A DNA stretch of 64,000 nt from Actinomycetaceae bacterium (GCA_030530685.1 JAUMUM010000003.1:44424-108423); one strand, 5' to 3'; shown: positions 26,896 to 36,139, numbered from the stretch's first letter. Notes: generated by a model from the letters alone, not told the origin. A program made the numbers and translations.

Positions 26896-28197
26896 CTAGC
26901 CGCGCGGCCCCGACGGCGTGATCCCGAACATGCTGACGAGGTCGGCCTCGTCCGAAATGACCGTGGCCAAGCGTCGCACGCCCTCGTGAATTCGTTCGGG
27001 CGTCGGATAGCAGAACGATAGGCGCATGTGGTCGCGCCCCTGCCCGTCGGCGAAAAAGGCCGTCCCCGAAACGTAGGCGACCAGATTGTTGACCGCGCGC
27101 GGCAGCATCGTCTTGGCGTCGAGGCCGTCCGGCAGCTTCACCCACGTGTAGAAGCCGCCCTCGGGCTTGTTCCAACTGCACATCGGCAGATGTTCCTCGA
27201 GTGCCTCCTGCATGGCGCGCCCGCGCTCGTGGTACATCTCGCGGTATTCCTTGACTTGCTGGTACCAGTCATAGGTTCGTAGATACTCGTTGATGGAAAG
27301 CTGGCCAAAGGTCGTGGGACACAGCAGTGCATTTTCATTGGCCAGAGTGATGCGCGATGTCACCGCCGCCGGCGCCAGTGCCCAACCGACGCGGTAGCCC
27401 GGAGCGAACGTCTTGGAGAACGAACCCAGATAGACGACGCCTTCGGGGTTGTACGACTGGATGGCGGGAGTCGGGTCGCCGTCGAAGCCTAGGAGGCCGT
27501 AGGGGTTGTCTTCGACGATGAGGATGCGGTGGCGCATGCAGATTTCCGCGATCTGCGGGCGGCGCTCGGCCGACAGGCACACTCCGGCCGGATTGTGAAA
27601 GTTCGGAATTGTGTAGAGGAACTTGATGGACTTACCGTCGCGCTCGAGGCGCTCAATGGTGTCTTCGAGCTGCGACGGTATGAGGCCGTGGGCGTCCATC
27701 GTCACATGGACGACGTCGGCCTGATAGGCCCGGAACGTTCCCAGCGCGCCGACGTACGAGGGCGCTTCCGCGAGGACGACGTCGCCGGGATTGATGAAGA
27801 TCTGCGAGATGATGTCGAGCGCTTGCTGTGAACCGGTGGTGACCGTGACATGGTCGGGGTGTCCGGCTATGCCGTCGGGGCGCATGACTTCGGTGATCAT
27901 TTCGCGCAACTCGATCGTGCCCTGGCCGGATCCGTACTGCAGGATCGATGTGCCGTGCTCGCGCACGAGTCGGCTCGTCATATCGGCGAGGAAGTCGAGC
28001 GGCAGGCCCTCGATATTGGGCATTCCTCCGGCGAGCGACACGACTTCCGGCCGGTTGGCCACCGCGAAGAGCGAGCGGACCTCGGACTGGCGCATGCCCA
28101 GCGCGCGATCGGCGTAGGTTTCGTACCAGGGATCCAGGCGGGTGCCGGCAGCTGCGGCGCGAGTGGTCCCCGATGTGCCGTGCCGTTCCTTGCTCAT
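26896..28197 (-). CDS. PLP-dependent aminotransferase (fold type I, LysN/2-aminoadipate-like)
   Basis: A 433-residue class I/II aminotransferase. Key regions: VSLAGGMPNIEGLP near the start of the catalytic domain, YGSGQGTIELREMI, the cofactor-stacking TTGSQQALDIISQIFINPGD, TIPNFHNPAGVCLS (the N that contacts PLP), VEDNPYGLLGF (the D/Y pair), and YLGSFSKTFAPGYRVGW with the Schiff-base lysine in SFSKT. This matches the subgroup of 2-aminoadipate, valine or aromatic aminotransferases; the substrate cannot be read. The ATG at 28197 follows AAGGAGGGTGAT. The downstream Ddl-like gene could share its transcript, though 450 nt separate them. Confidence 0.9.
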   Translation of the reverse strand: MSKERHGTSGTTRAAAAGTRLDPWYETYADRALGMRQSEVRSLFAVANRPEVVSLAGGMPNIEGLPLDFLADMTSRLVREHGTSILQYGSGQGTIELREMITEVMRPDGIAGHPDHVTVTTGSQQALDIISQIFINPGDVVLAEAPSYVGALGTFRAYQADVVHVTMDAHGLIPSQLEDTIERLERDGKSIKFLYTIPNFHNPAGVCLSAERRPQIAEICMRHRILIVEDNPYGLLGFDGDPTPAIQSYNPEGVVYLGSFSKTFAPGYRVGWALAPAAVTSRITLANENALLCPTTFGQLSINEYLRTYDWYQQVKEYREMYHERGRAMQEALEEHLPMCSWNKPEGGFYTWVKLPDGLDAKTMLPRAVNNLVAYVSGTAFFADGQGRDHMRLSFCYPTPERIHEGVRRLATVISDEADLVSMFGITPSGPRG

Positions 28198-28683
28198 ATC
28201 ACCCTCCTTAGGACAGGGGCAGTCAGCCAGTCAGCCGAACGCCGGAATGCGGCGTAAGCTCGGCAGACTGGCGCGCTGCCCGCCAATCGATAGCTGAGCG
28301 GCCACGCGGGATGCGGGCCACCGAGATAAGTTTGCCACGACTTGGCGCCGATGACGGCAGGGGGTGACGAAGTCGGCGTGTGAGCGGCGGCGTACTCGCC
28401 GGCGGCGAAAGGTGGCGCGTGGGATGTGGGCTCGGTGTGCTGGATGTGAACGTGTCTTCCATGCGCTTTATCCGTTCGGGGGCATCGTGACCGCCTGGGA
28501 GTGACGGTAGACGGTGAGGCTTAGGCCGAATAGTGTTTGGGTGGGGGTATCGGCGTGATGGTTCTGCCCTATGATGGCTGCCACTCTATCGCTCGGTGGC
28601 CACTTTCTTGCGGCCGGCTCGGGGCCTCGGTGCTGCTGTCGGCCCAGTTGCCCTAGCCGTCCCTTGTGGTGGGAGAACTTCTG
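28198..28683. other. 486-bp divergent spacer, no gene seen
   Basis: Lies between the leftward aminotransferase and the rightward YdeI-family gene and must hold promoters for both. None stands out. A long leftward frame crossing it is antisense to the YdeI-family gene. Confidence 0.45.
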
Positions 28684-29280
28684 ATGACTGTTACTAGTGA
28701 GATGGCCGATGGTACGTCGGTTGTGCGCGCCAGGAGTTTGCAGGAGTGGCGCGATTGGTTGGATGACAATGGTGAGCATGCCTCGAAGGTCTGGCTCATT
28801 GTCTATAAGAAGGGCACGGGCCAGGACAGTGTGCGTTTTCGGGATGCGGTCGAGCACGCTCTGTGTTTTGGCTGGGTCGATAGTAAGGCTGTTAAGCGCG
28901 ATGGTGATAGTTGCTATTTGTTGTTTCACCCGCGCAATCCTAAGAGCAGTTGGGGGCGGGCCAATCGGGAGCGGGCTGAGCGCCTGACGCGGGCTGGGTA
29001 TATGCGGCCGGCGGGCCAGAGGGTCATCGACGAGGCAAAGGCCTCCGGGAAGTGGGACGAGTTTGCCGATGCTCAGAACCTGATCGTCCCCGACGACCTG
29101 CAGGCGGCGTTGGAAGCGAACGAGCCCGCGCTGACGCACTTTTCGGCTTTTCCGCCCTCGTCGCGACGGTTGATTTTGCAGTGGATTGCTAGTGCGAAGA
29201 AGGCGGAAACGCGTGAGCGTCGCATTGCTCAGACCGTCGAGTTGGCGGCACAGAACATCCGCGCCAACCACCCCAAGTAG
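28684..29280 (+). CDS. YdeI/OmpD-associated family protein
   Basis: A 198-residue cytoplasmic protein of the YdeI/OmpD-associated family (bacteriocin-protection-like). Conserved blocks are SLQEWRDWLDDNGEHASKVWLIVYKKGTG, the CFGWVDSKAVKRDGDSCYLLFHPRNPKSSW core and a C-terminal FSAFPPSSRRLILQWIASAKKAETRERRI helix pair. The molecular function of the family is not established. The ATG at 28684 is preferred to a GTG 18 nt upstream because GGGAG sits 8 nt before it. The gene stands alone with non-coding DNA on both sides. Confidence 0.85.
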   Translation: MTVTSEMADGTSVVRARSLQEWRDWLDDNGEHASKVWLIVYKKGTGQDSVRFRDAVEHALCFGWVDSKAVKRDGDSCYLLFHPRNPKSSWGRANRERAERLTRAGYMRPAGQRVIDEAKASGKWDEFADAQNLIVPDDLQAALEANEPALTHFSAFPPSSRRLILQWIASAKKAETRERRIAQTVELAAQNIRANHPK

Positions 29281-29738
29281 TGCCTTGTTCCAGGTCGACT
29301 CCTCGCCCCAGGTAGACTCCTCAGTCGCGTCACGCTCGAAGCCGAATGAGGGTGCGAGCGAGCACAGCCACCGCATGGCATCGCGATGGCGCATCGCCTG
29401 ATCGCTGCTTGGATAGCCGTCGCCCCGTTGCCGCTCGGATAGCCGCCGCGGTCGGATAACCCGTCGCTTTTGACACATGTGCTGCGAATTGACGCGCGAT
29501 TTGCACGGATTCCCTTTCAGTCCTGGCGTTTTGTCCCACGAGTGGCAGATGAGGCCATTTGCGCCGTGGTCCAAGGTCCCGTCGAGGCCCGACCTCTCCC
29601 TACGCGGACGCTCTTCCGGCGTCATGTAGACGGAAAATCGCGTGAGAATCAGGCCTCGGGAGTTGCTACGGCCCCGTAGGTACCGAACAATTGTGGCCAC
29701 ATATCCTTCCCAGATGTCTACGCGAGAGAGGAGAGGAT
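29281..29738. other. 458-bp spacer, no gene seen
   Basis: Only fragmentary frames. It contains the promoter region of the alcohol dehydrogenase, but I cannot point to clear -35/-10 boxes. Confidence 0.45.
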
Positions 29739-30800
29739 ATGAAAGGCTTTGCCATGATCAAAATCGGTGAGGTTGGATGGATCGAAAAAGAGCGGCCGGC
29801 CTGCGGACCCAACGACGCGATCTGTCGACCTCTAGCGGTCGCGATTTGCACTTCCGATGTCCACACCGTTTGGGAGGGCGCCGTCGGGCCTCGCGAGAAC
29901 CTGATCCTCGGTCACGAGGGCTGTGCCGAGGTTGTCGAGGTCGGCTCCGAGGTGAAGGACTTCAAGCCCGGCGATCGCGTCCTCGTTCCTGCCATCACCC
30001 CGGACTGGAGCTCGCTCGAAGCTCAGGGTGGCCACTCCATGCATTCGGGTGGGATGCTGGCTGGCTGGAAGTTTTCCAATATCAAGGATGGGCTCGACGC
30101 GGAGTTCTTCCATGTCAACGACGCCGACGGGAACCTGGCCCACATGCCGGCGGGCATGAGCCTTGCCGATGCCTGCATGCTTTCCGACATGGTCCCAACC
30201 GGCCTCCACGGCGCCGAACTGGCCGACGTGCAATTCGGCGATACCGTGCTGGTCATTGGCATCGGGCCTGTTGGGCTCATGAGCGTCGCGGGCACGGTGC
30301 TGCGGGGCGCCTCGCGCATCATCGCCGTGGGAACCCGGCCCCGGTGCATTGAGGTGGCCAGGCAGTACGGCGCGGACGAGGTCATCAGCTACAAGGACGG
30401 GACGATCGAGGAACAGGTGCTCGATCTGACCGGCGGGAAGGGCGTCGACAAGATCATTGTCGCGGGCGGTACGGTCGACACCTTCGATTCCGCCATCAAG
30501 TCCCTCAAGCCCGGCGGGATCATTGGTAATGTCAACTATCTGGGCAGCGGCGATTACGTCAAGATCCCGCGCGCCGAATGGGGTGTTGGCATGGGGCACA
30601 AGGCGATCAACGGTGGCTTGATGCCCGGCGGACGGCTCCGGATGGAGAAGTTCGGCGCGCTCGTGGCCAATGGCAAGCTCGACGTCAGTCCGCTTGCTAG
30701 CCACGTGTTCGACGGGTGGGATCGCCTGCCGGAGGCCCTGCAACTCATGAAGGATAAGCCTGCCGATCTCATTAAGCCCGTGGTGACGCTCGTCGACTAG
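29739..30800 (+). CDS. NADP-dependent secondary (isopropanol-type) alcohol dehydrogenase
   Basis: A 353-residue zinc alcohol dehydrogenase that closely resembles the Thermoanaerobacter/Clostridium secondary-alcohol enzymes (about 352 residues), including the opening MKGFAMIKIGEVGWIEKE and the end KDKPADLIKPVV. It interconverts ketones such as acetone with secondary alcohols using NADP(H). Catalytic zinc ligands fall at the family positions C37, H59 and D150, with E60. The Rossmann GIGPVGLM is at 174-181. NADP-choosing residues G198, T199 (Ser in the thermophile enzyme), R200 and Y218 are in place. The ATG at 29739 follows GAGAGGAGAGGAT. A terminator follows. It is a lone gene and possibly acquired. 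Confidence 0.94.
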   Translation: MKGFAMIKIGEVGWIEKERPACGPNDAICRPLAVAICTSDVHTVWEGAVGPRENLILGHEGCAEVVEVGSEVKDFKPGDRVLVPAITPDWSSLEAQGGHSMHSGGMLAGWKFSNIKDGLDAEFFHVNDADGNLAHMPAGMSLADACMLSDMVPTGLHGAELADVQFGDTVLVIGIGPVGLMSVAGTVLRGASRIIAVGTRPRCIEVARQYGADEVISYKDGTIEEQVLDLTGGKGVDKIIVAGGTVDTFDSAIKSLKPGGIIGNVNYLGSGDYVKIPRAEWGVGMGHKAINGGLMPGGRLRMEKFGALVANGKLDVSPLASHVFDGWDRLPEALQLMKDKPADLIKPVVTLVD

Positions 30801-31103
30801 GTGTAGTCCTTGGGATTGTGTAGGTCTTTGGGAATAGGTGGCGCCAAGGTCGGTCTCGTTCCTTGCCCGGATGCGGAATGAGACCGGCCGCCGGCGGCGC
30901 TGGGGTCGGCTGCCGACGCAGAGGTGAGACCGGCCGGCGGCGCTGTCGACCGAAAGAGTGCGATCTAGCCGGCCGGAGCCAAGCCAAGTGCTGTCTTGCA
31001 CAGTGGTGAGGAGGAGTTGTACGGCGGGGCGGGATAGCGTGATGTGGCGGAGCGGCGCGGCGGGGTGGGATAGCGTGGCAAGTTGGAGCGGGGCGCCGCC
31101 AGG
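30801..31103. other. 303-bp spacer with terminator and short repeats
   Basis: Beyond the hairpin at 30848-30889 it holds duplicated GC-rich pieces (GAGACCGGCCG-type twice, GGGATAGCGTG twice). No gene is seen. Confidence 0.5.
30848..30889 (+). terminator. Terminator hairpin after the alcohol dehydrogenase
   Basis: GGTCGGTCTCGTTCC (30848-30862) pairs with GGAATGAGACCGGCC (30875-30889) over 15 bp with two G-U pairs and a 12-nt loop. There is no U-tract, which is common in high-GC actinobacteria. Confidence 0.65.
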
Positions 31104-31688
31104 CTACTCGGCGGCATTCTTGAGGTCGGCCGCGTCGCCGCCTGCGCGGTCGACGGCGTTCGCGTCGGGTTGGTCGGCAGTATCCCCGCCTGCTTGGTCA
31201 ACGGCGTCCCTAGCGGGCCTGTCGAGCGCGTCGAGTAGCCCGGACCGGATGCGCAACTTCGGAAGCTGACCGGTGAAACGTGCGATCTCGCCGCCGTCAC
31301 GCAGCACAATGAGCATGGGAACGAAGTCGACCGACTCGAGTAGTTCCCGCGTGACGGCGGGGTCGAGCAGCTGAATCCGATCCCATCCAGGTGCTTTCGA
31401 TGGCTCCACTACCCGGGTTGCGTCGCGTGCTGAAGGGCGGTCCCCCGTGTCGCGCATCTGATGGTCCCATGCCTCGCGCGAGTTCCTGCCGGCGGCGCTG
31501 TCCTCGAGTATCCCGGCCATGATGGCTTCGGCCTCGTCAATGTCGATTTCGAGGCCGCGCACCTGCAGTTCCGGGTGATTTTTGGCTAGGTCGCGCAGAA
31601 GTTCCTCGAAGATGACGCGCATGGGATCGGCGATGTGACACCAGCGTGCGGAGACGAAAAGGAGCACGTGCTCACTGCGGTTGGACAT
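31104..31688 (-). CDS. Thioredoxin-fold protein with degenerate active site
   Basis: A 194-residue protein. VLLFVSARWCHIADPM (W16-C17) occupies the place of the thioredoxin WCGPC motif, but the second Cys is gone. VDFVPMLIVLRDGGEIARFTG supplies the cis-Pro (P124) strand and the Gly turn. About 50 residues are inserted between the LEIDID strand and the LLESVDFVP region, and the tail repeats DAVDQAGGD/NAVDRAGGD. It cannot do normal dithiol exchange; a one-cysteine or non-redox role is likely. It overlaps the nuclease-like gene upstream by 17 bases with a good GGGAGG site, so it is co-translated with the restriction-modification pair. In relatives the trxB neighbour is trxA, so it may be a diverged trxA. 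Confidence 0.7.
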   Translation of the reverse strand: MSNRSEHVLLFVSARWCHIADPMRVIFEELLRDLAKNHPELQVRGLEIDIDEAEAIMAGILEDSAAGRNSREAWDHQMRDTGDRPSARDATRVVEPSKAPGWDRIQLLDPAVTRELLESVDFVPMLIVLRDGGEIARFTGQLPKLRIRSGLLDALDRPARDAVDQAGGDTADQPDANAVDRAGGDAADLKNAAE

Positions 31689-33207
31689 CGCCCACCTCCC
31701 GAGCCGTCTTGAGGAGTTCGCGTGCCCGGCGGTGAAGGGTGACGGGCGTCGTCGACAGCACGTGGCGGATCATTGCCTCCAGGAAGGTGGCGCTGCGCAG
31801 GCCCAGGGGCACGAGGTCCTCCCTGACAGCGACGTCGGGAAGCCACGCGAGAACGTCGGAGACAGACGAGGCCTCCGCTTCCCCGGCGACGTGGGATACG
31901 CCCCGACGTGCGGTGGCCGGCTGGGCGGGCTCGTCCGCTGCGTGGCCGGGGCCTTCACGCCAGTGGCTGCCTGCCGGATTTTCGGCGATGAATCTAGCCG
32001 CGCCTCCGGGCTCGGGCGCGCCGCTCAAGCCGCCGCCAGCTGCCGCGTCTCTCGAAGCTGCGGTGGGCCGGGCACTTCCGCCAAGATCATCGGAGAAGAG
32101 GCCGAGTTGGTCGAGAAGCGTGCCGTCGTACAGTGCATCCCGCGGCGATTCGTTGCTTGGTGCATCGCCAGCCGACGCGTCGCCGCCCGGATGGGCTACT
32201 GTGGCCGCCGCGGCAGCAAGCACGGCGGCGGCCTGCTCGATCCGCTCGGGTGCGGCCGGCTCGGCGTCGGCGTATTCCATGGGCAGGAGGCAGACGGCCC
32301 TGTAGGCGTCGTCTTCCTGGCCGAGCTTGCCCATGAGGTCGATCATCCATTCGGCAGTTCCGGGTGCCTCATCGAAGACCGTGGAACGGATGCCGAAGAA
32401 GAAGCCGAGCGCCGCGAGCGGGTGGCGCGAGCGGAGATTCTTGGCGTCGCCATAGGCCTCCTCGACCCGGTTGGGGGCGTTCTTGCCGAAGCTCGAATCC
32501 ATGCGCTTGGTGGAGATCATGAGCTCGGGGCCCGTTGCCCAGTCCGACATGACGACGTCGACCTGCTTTTCGTAATGCTTACCGAGGATGCGCGCCTCGG
32601 AAGGCGCGGCGCTCCTCAGCGCCCTCGAGGTGGCCAGCCGCGACCGGAGGGCCTCGGCCTCGCCGCGCGGAAGCGCCCTGAGGAGCTCGGCGATGGGACC
32701 GGGCAGGATCCTCGGCTCGCTCGGCCTGGGCCAAACGGCGTCGGGATCGAAGCCCGCCCGCTGAAGTTCGTAGACGAGCCACACGTCCAGCGCCAGGGCC
32801 GGCACGCCCGAGGTCGGCGGTGCCCCGAGGAAAAGGGGCACTCCCAGGAGTCTGCCGAGCGTCGCGAAATCGGGGCGGTAGCGCGGCTCCCCGTCCGGGC
32901 CGAGGCTCCACGGATTGTCCGACGGCGGAACATGCGCGGTGTCCGTGCCCTTTCCGGCTGCCCCGCTCCGATCCGAACGGCCGGCTGTTTCGCTCTGGTC
33001 TGCACCAGTCTGTTCCGCCCGGCTCCAATCGGCTTCGTCGGCCGCTCCCCTCCGATCCGCCTTGCCAGCAATCTCGCTCTGATCGGCACCGCTCCAATCC
33101 ACCCCGGCGTGCGACAGACTGCCCGAACGACCAGCGCCGTGGCCGCTCTCGAGCGCGCGACGCACGATTGCATCAAAGAACTGCCAGCCCAGAGCCCTGT
33201 CCGACAT
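31672..33207 (-). CDS. Putative restriction endonuclease partner of the adjacent methyltransferase
   Basis: A 511-residue protein of no family I can name with certainty. Its position 7 nt behind a DNA methyltransferase, and a PD-(D/E)xK-like stretch (EKQVDVVMSDWATGPELMISTKRM, with D217, E228 and the S232-T-K234 end), suggest a type II restriction enzyme; the following helix (RVEEAYGDAKNLRSRHPLAALGFFFGI) is typical of such nucleases. Residues 35-85 are a hydrophilic imperfect duplication (GADQSEIAGKADR, GADQSETAGRSDR). The C-terminal third is Ala/Gly/Pro/Asp-rich before a final helical domain. The ATG at 33207 is chosen because it directly follows the methyltransferase stop. Confidence 0.65.
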   Translation of the reverse strand: MSDRALGWQFFDAIVRRALESGHGAGRSGSLSHAGVDWSGADQSEIAGKADRRGAADEADWSRAEQTGADQSETAGRSDRSGAAGKGTDTAHVPPSDNPWSLGPDGEPRYRPDFATLGRLLGVPLFLGAPPTSGVPALALDVWLVYELQRAGFDPDAVWPRPSEPRILPGPIAELLRALPRGEAEALRSRLATSRALRSAAPSEARILGKHYEKQVDVVMSDWATGPELMISTKRMDSSFGKNAPNRVEEAYGDAKNLRSRHPLAALGFFFGIRSTVFDEAPGTAEWMIDLMGKLGQEDDAYRAVCLLPMEYADAEPAAPERIEQAAAVLAAAAATVAHPGGDASAGDAPSNESPRDALYDGTLLDQLGLFSDDLGGSARPTAASRDAAAGGGLSGAPEPGGAARFIAENPAGSHWREGPGHAADEPAQPATARRGVSHVAGEAEASSVSDVLAWLPDVAVREDLVPLGLRSATFLEAMIRHVLSTTPVTLHRRARELLKTAREVGDVQPQ

Positions 33208-33214
33208 GCCGTCC

Positions 33215-34906
33215 CTAGCCACTCTTCCGGCCCCTTCGTGCTCGTCTTTCCGCCAGTTTCTCCCACGCCTGCCGCAGTGAGGAAAAGCCTTCGGCATCCA
33301 TCGCGCCCGAGTCGACGAGAAGAGCCTCGTCGACGAGCGCCACCGCGGCCTCGAGCTCACCCGCGTGGAGCGCGCCGGCGACATCCTCGCGCACCGCCCG
33401 CAGAGCTCCCGCCCTCGCGGCAACGAATCCGGATGACGGGACCAGCCATCGCGCGGCCTCGCCGGGTTCCAGCTTGAGGATCCCGCCACCGTAGCTGCGG
33501 CCCGTGACCTCGGCGCTGAGCATCGTCGCCGAATTGAGGCTGGCCAGCGGAAGGAGTTCGCGCCCGAGTGCGCGCTCGCCTTCCCGCAGGTAGACGCCGT
33601 GCACCGAATTGAGGTGGTAGACGCCGGCGCCATTGGTGGTCAGGCGCGGTGTGTCGGCATTCATGCAGGTGAGGAAGAGATCGGGTACCTCCAGCAGCGG
33701 CACCCGATACCAGGGCGTGCGCACGCGGCACTTGTAGGCCTCGTCGACCCCGGTCTTGCGGCCTGCGGCTACGTACTTCGCGGCTGCCTGCGACAGCGGT
33801 TCGGCAGGACGGAAGAGCCACGTGTTACCGCCGTCCCGCCCGAGCGCCGTGAGGTCCGTCCGCGAAAGCTCCAGGCCGCGAAGGTGCGCGCTTCCCGCCG
33901 GGCTGATGCGCACAAGGTCGCGCTCGCCGAGCCCCAGCTCGCGAGCCCGCGAGGGCGACATCGTGAAGTAGCGGTTATTGCCCGTGACCGCGCCGAGTTT
34001 GGGCGGGCCCCACGAATCCAACCGCGCGAATCTGCCGGACCTCGCGAGCGAGGAAAGGGCGGTGCTCGCGACGGGTTCCACGAGGGCGTCCGTCCACTTT
34101 TCAGCTGGGTCTGCCGGGCGCCAGTCGAGGCGCACGGGCGGCGCATACCTGCCGTCCGCCACGGCTCCCGGCTGCCGGGCCCGCGGTTCGAGTGCCGCCA
34201 ACTCGGCCGCGCTGGCGACCTGTCGGATGGTGGCGGAGCTGGCTTCGCCACCGAAATCCTCGGCAAGAAGGATGAGGGTGTCGGCTTCGGCATCGGGAAA
34301 GATCTGCCGCTCGAAGAGGATGAGCTCAATGCGCCCGAAGTTCTGGAAGAGGAAACGACGCACGGGCCCGGCGTAGTTGACGCTGAGCAGTTCCGCCGGC
34401 AGCACGAATCCCAGGCGGCCACCGGGGCGCAGGAATTGCGCGGCGTGGACGACGAAGGGCGCCCAACTCGACGCCAGCGCCGTCAGAGCGACGCCTCCGC
34501 GAAGCGCCGCCTGCCGCGCTGCCGCCCGTGCCTGACCCTTGAATCCCTGGTAGCGAATGTACGGCGGGTTGCCGATGATGGCGTCATAGCGGCGCTCGGC
34601 GGCCACACCGAAGAAGTCGCCGACCCGTATCACCGCCGTAGCGCCCGCGCGCTCCACCCGCTCCTGCGCCAGCGAGGCGCTCGGACCGTCGATTTCCACG
34701 CCCTCCACTACCGGGGTGGTCGAGCCGTGCTCGCGCAGGCGCGCTGCACCAGGAATAAGGAACGCGGCATCGCCACACGAAGGATCCAGCACGACGTCGT
34801 CCGCAGCGCGCACCGCCCAGGCCGCGATGAACTCGGCGATGGGCGCGGGCGTGAAGAAGGCCCCCCTCGCCTTGCGGGAGGCGGCATCGTGCAGTGCTGT
34901 CGTCAT
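33215..34906 (-). CDS. N6-adenine DNA methyltransferase (M.TaqI-like)
   Basis: A 563-residue amino-methyltransferase with the gamma-class order. KARGAFFTP (motif X) is near 12-20, the SAM motif DPSCGDAAFLIPGA at 41-54, the acidic EGVEIDG at 68-74, and the catalytic NPPYIRYQGF at 113-122. The C-terminal half is a target-recognition region of the TaqI/Eco57I-like type (LGAVTGNNRYF and AYKCRVRTPWY). It modifies adenines in a sequence I cannot deduce. It is the first gene of a three-gene leftward unit with the nuclease-like and thioredoxin-fold genes. The ATG at 34906 begins the homology. The unit sits where trxA and cwlM lie in M. tuberculosis, suggesting insertion. Confidence 0.88.
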   Translation of the reverse strand: MTTALHDAASRKARGAFFTPAPIAEFIAAWAVRAADDVVLDPSCGDAAFLIPGAARLREHGSTTPVVEGVEIDGPSASLAQERVERAGATAVIRVGDFFGVAAERRYDAIIGNPPYIRYQGFKGQARAAARQAALRGGVALTALASSWAPFVVHAAQFLRPGGRLGFVLPAELLSVNYAGPVRRFLFQNFGRIELILFERQIFPDAEADTLILLAEDFGGEASSATIRQVASAAELAALEPRARQPGAVADGRYAPPVRLDWRPADPAEKWTDALVEPVASTALSSLARSGRFARLDSWGPPKLGAVTGNNRYFTMSPSRARELGLGERDLVRISPAGSAHLRGLELSRTDLTALGRDGGNTWLFRPAEPLSQAAAKYVAAGRKTGVDEAYKCRVRTPWYRVPLLEVPDLFLTCMNADTPRLTTNGAGVYHLNSVHGVYLREGERALGRELLPLASLNSATMLSAEVTGRSYGGGILKLEPGEAARWLVPSSGFVAARAGALRAVREDVAGALHAGELEAAVALVDEALLVDSGAMDAEGFSSLRQAWEKLAERRARRGRKSG

Positions 34907-35200
34907 GCGAATATGATCCCACGGCCTTCCGACACTTTTTTCGATGCGCTTGTGCGCCCGTCGCCCCGACGACGCCGAGCACGCGGGTCCGGCTCATCGC
35001 GGCTGTCTGGTCCCAACTGAGCGGTCGCAGCTCGACAGTCGCGTCGCCACGATCCGAGCAATCGCTCGTGCACGGTCTAGCCGCGGCGGAGCCGACCCGG
35101 CCCGGCCAGCCCGGCCGCACTCAATCACGGCCGCCCGGCCCAGCCACGGCCGCCCCCGACCGCGGTCAGTAGCCACAGCCGGCCGCCACAGCCCCAGCGC

Positions 35201-36139
35201 TCAGTCGAGGCCCTCCAGGTAGGCCTGGGCGTCGAGCGCGGCGCGGCAACCGGAAGCGGCTGCCGTGATCGCCTGGCGGTAGGTGTGGTCCACGACGTCG
35301 CCGGCGGCGAAGACACCGGGAAGGCTCGTGCGGGTCGAGGGCTCGTCGACGACGATGTACCCGCCCTCGTCGACGTCGACCTGGCCACCGACGACCTGCG
35401 AGCGCGGGTCGTGCCCGATCGCCACGAAGAATCCGGAAACGGGCAGCGTCGAGACCTCGCCGGTGACGGTGTCCTCGAGCGTGGCGGTCTCCAGCGCCTG
35501 AGCGCCCTCCAGTGCCGTCGCCTTCGTGTTCCAGTGCATCTTCACATTGGGCAGGGCCAGGAGCCTTTCGGCCATGACCTTCGAGGCGCGAAGCTCGTCG
35601 CGGCGGTGGATGACGTGCACCGTCGAGCCGAAACGCGCCAGGAACAGCGCCTCCGTCACGGCCGAATCTCCACCTCCGACGACGGCGATCTCCTTATCCT
35701 TGAAGAAGAAGCCGTCGCACGTGGCGCAGTAGGAAACGCCCTTGCCGCCGAATTCGACCTCGCCCGGGATCTCGAGCTTGCGGTAGGCCGAGCCGAGCGC
35801 GAGGATGACGGCCCTTGCCCGGTACGTGGCCGAGTCCGTGGTGATGGTCTTGATGTCGCCGTCCAGATCGAGCTCGACGGCCTCCTCGTACTCGACCTGG
35901 GCGCCGAAGCGTTCGGCCTGCGCCTGCGTCTTTTCCATGAGGTCGGGCCCCATGATGCCCTCGGGCCAACCCGGGAAGTTTTCGACCTCGGTGGTGTTCA
36001 TGAGCGCTCCGCCGGCTTCCAGCGCGCCCGCCAAGACGAGGGGTTCGAATCCGGCACGCGCGGCATAGATGGCTGCCGTCCAGCCTGCGGGGCCGGAGCC
36101 GACGATCACGACGTCGCGGACATCTTCGGTTTGGGTCAT
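35201..36139 (-). CDS. trxB: Thioredoxin reductase
   Basis: A 312-residue low-molecular-weight flavoenzyme passing electrons from NADPH to thioredoxin. The FAD-binding GSGPAG is at residues 14-19, the redox-active CATC at 138-141, the NADP-binding GGGDSA at 155-160, and the C-terminal FAD motif GVFAAGDVVD is present. Two consecutive ATGs exist; the second (36139) has better spacing to GAAAGG. In M. tuberculosis trxB2 is followed by trxC; here a restriction-modification pair and a non-canonical thioredoxin-fold gene follow. Canonical thioredoxin must be encoded elsewhere. Confidence 0.97.
   Translation of the reverse strand: MTQTEDVRDVVIVGSGPAGWTAAIYAARAGFEPLVLAGALEAGGALMNTTEVENFPGWPEGIMGPDLMEKTQAQAERFGAQVEYEEAVELDLDGDIKTITTDSATYRARAVILALGSAYRKLEIPGEVEFGGKGVSYCATCDGFFFKDKEIAVVGGGDSAVTEALFLARFGSTVHVIHRRDELRASKVMAERLLALPNVKMHWNTKATALEGAQALETATLEDTVTGEVSTLPVSGFFVAIGHDPRSQVVGGQVDVDEGGYIVVDEPSTRTSLPGVFAAGDVVDHTYRQAITAAASGCRAALDAQAYLEGLD

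Noticed and set aside
28468..29700. A 410-codon leftward frame over the YdeI-family gene
   Set aside because: It is antisense to a well-supported family gene and has no motif of its own.
36041..36060. GGTTCGAATCC-like sequence resembling a tRNA T-arm, also near 22019
   Set aside because: Both lie inside conserved coding sequence (trxB, parA) and no acceptor or anticodon stems can be paired around them. I found no tRNA gene in the window.
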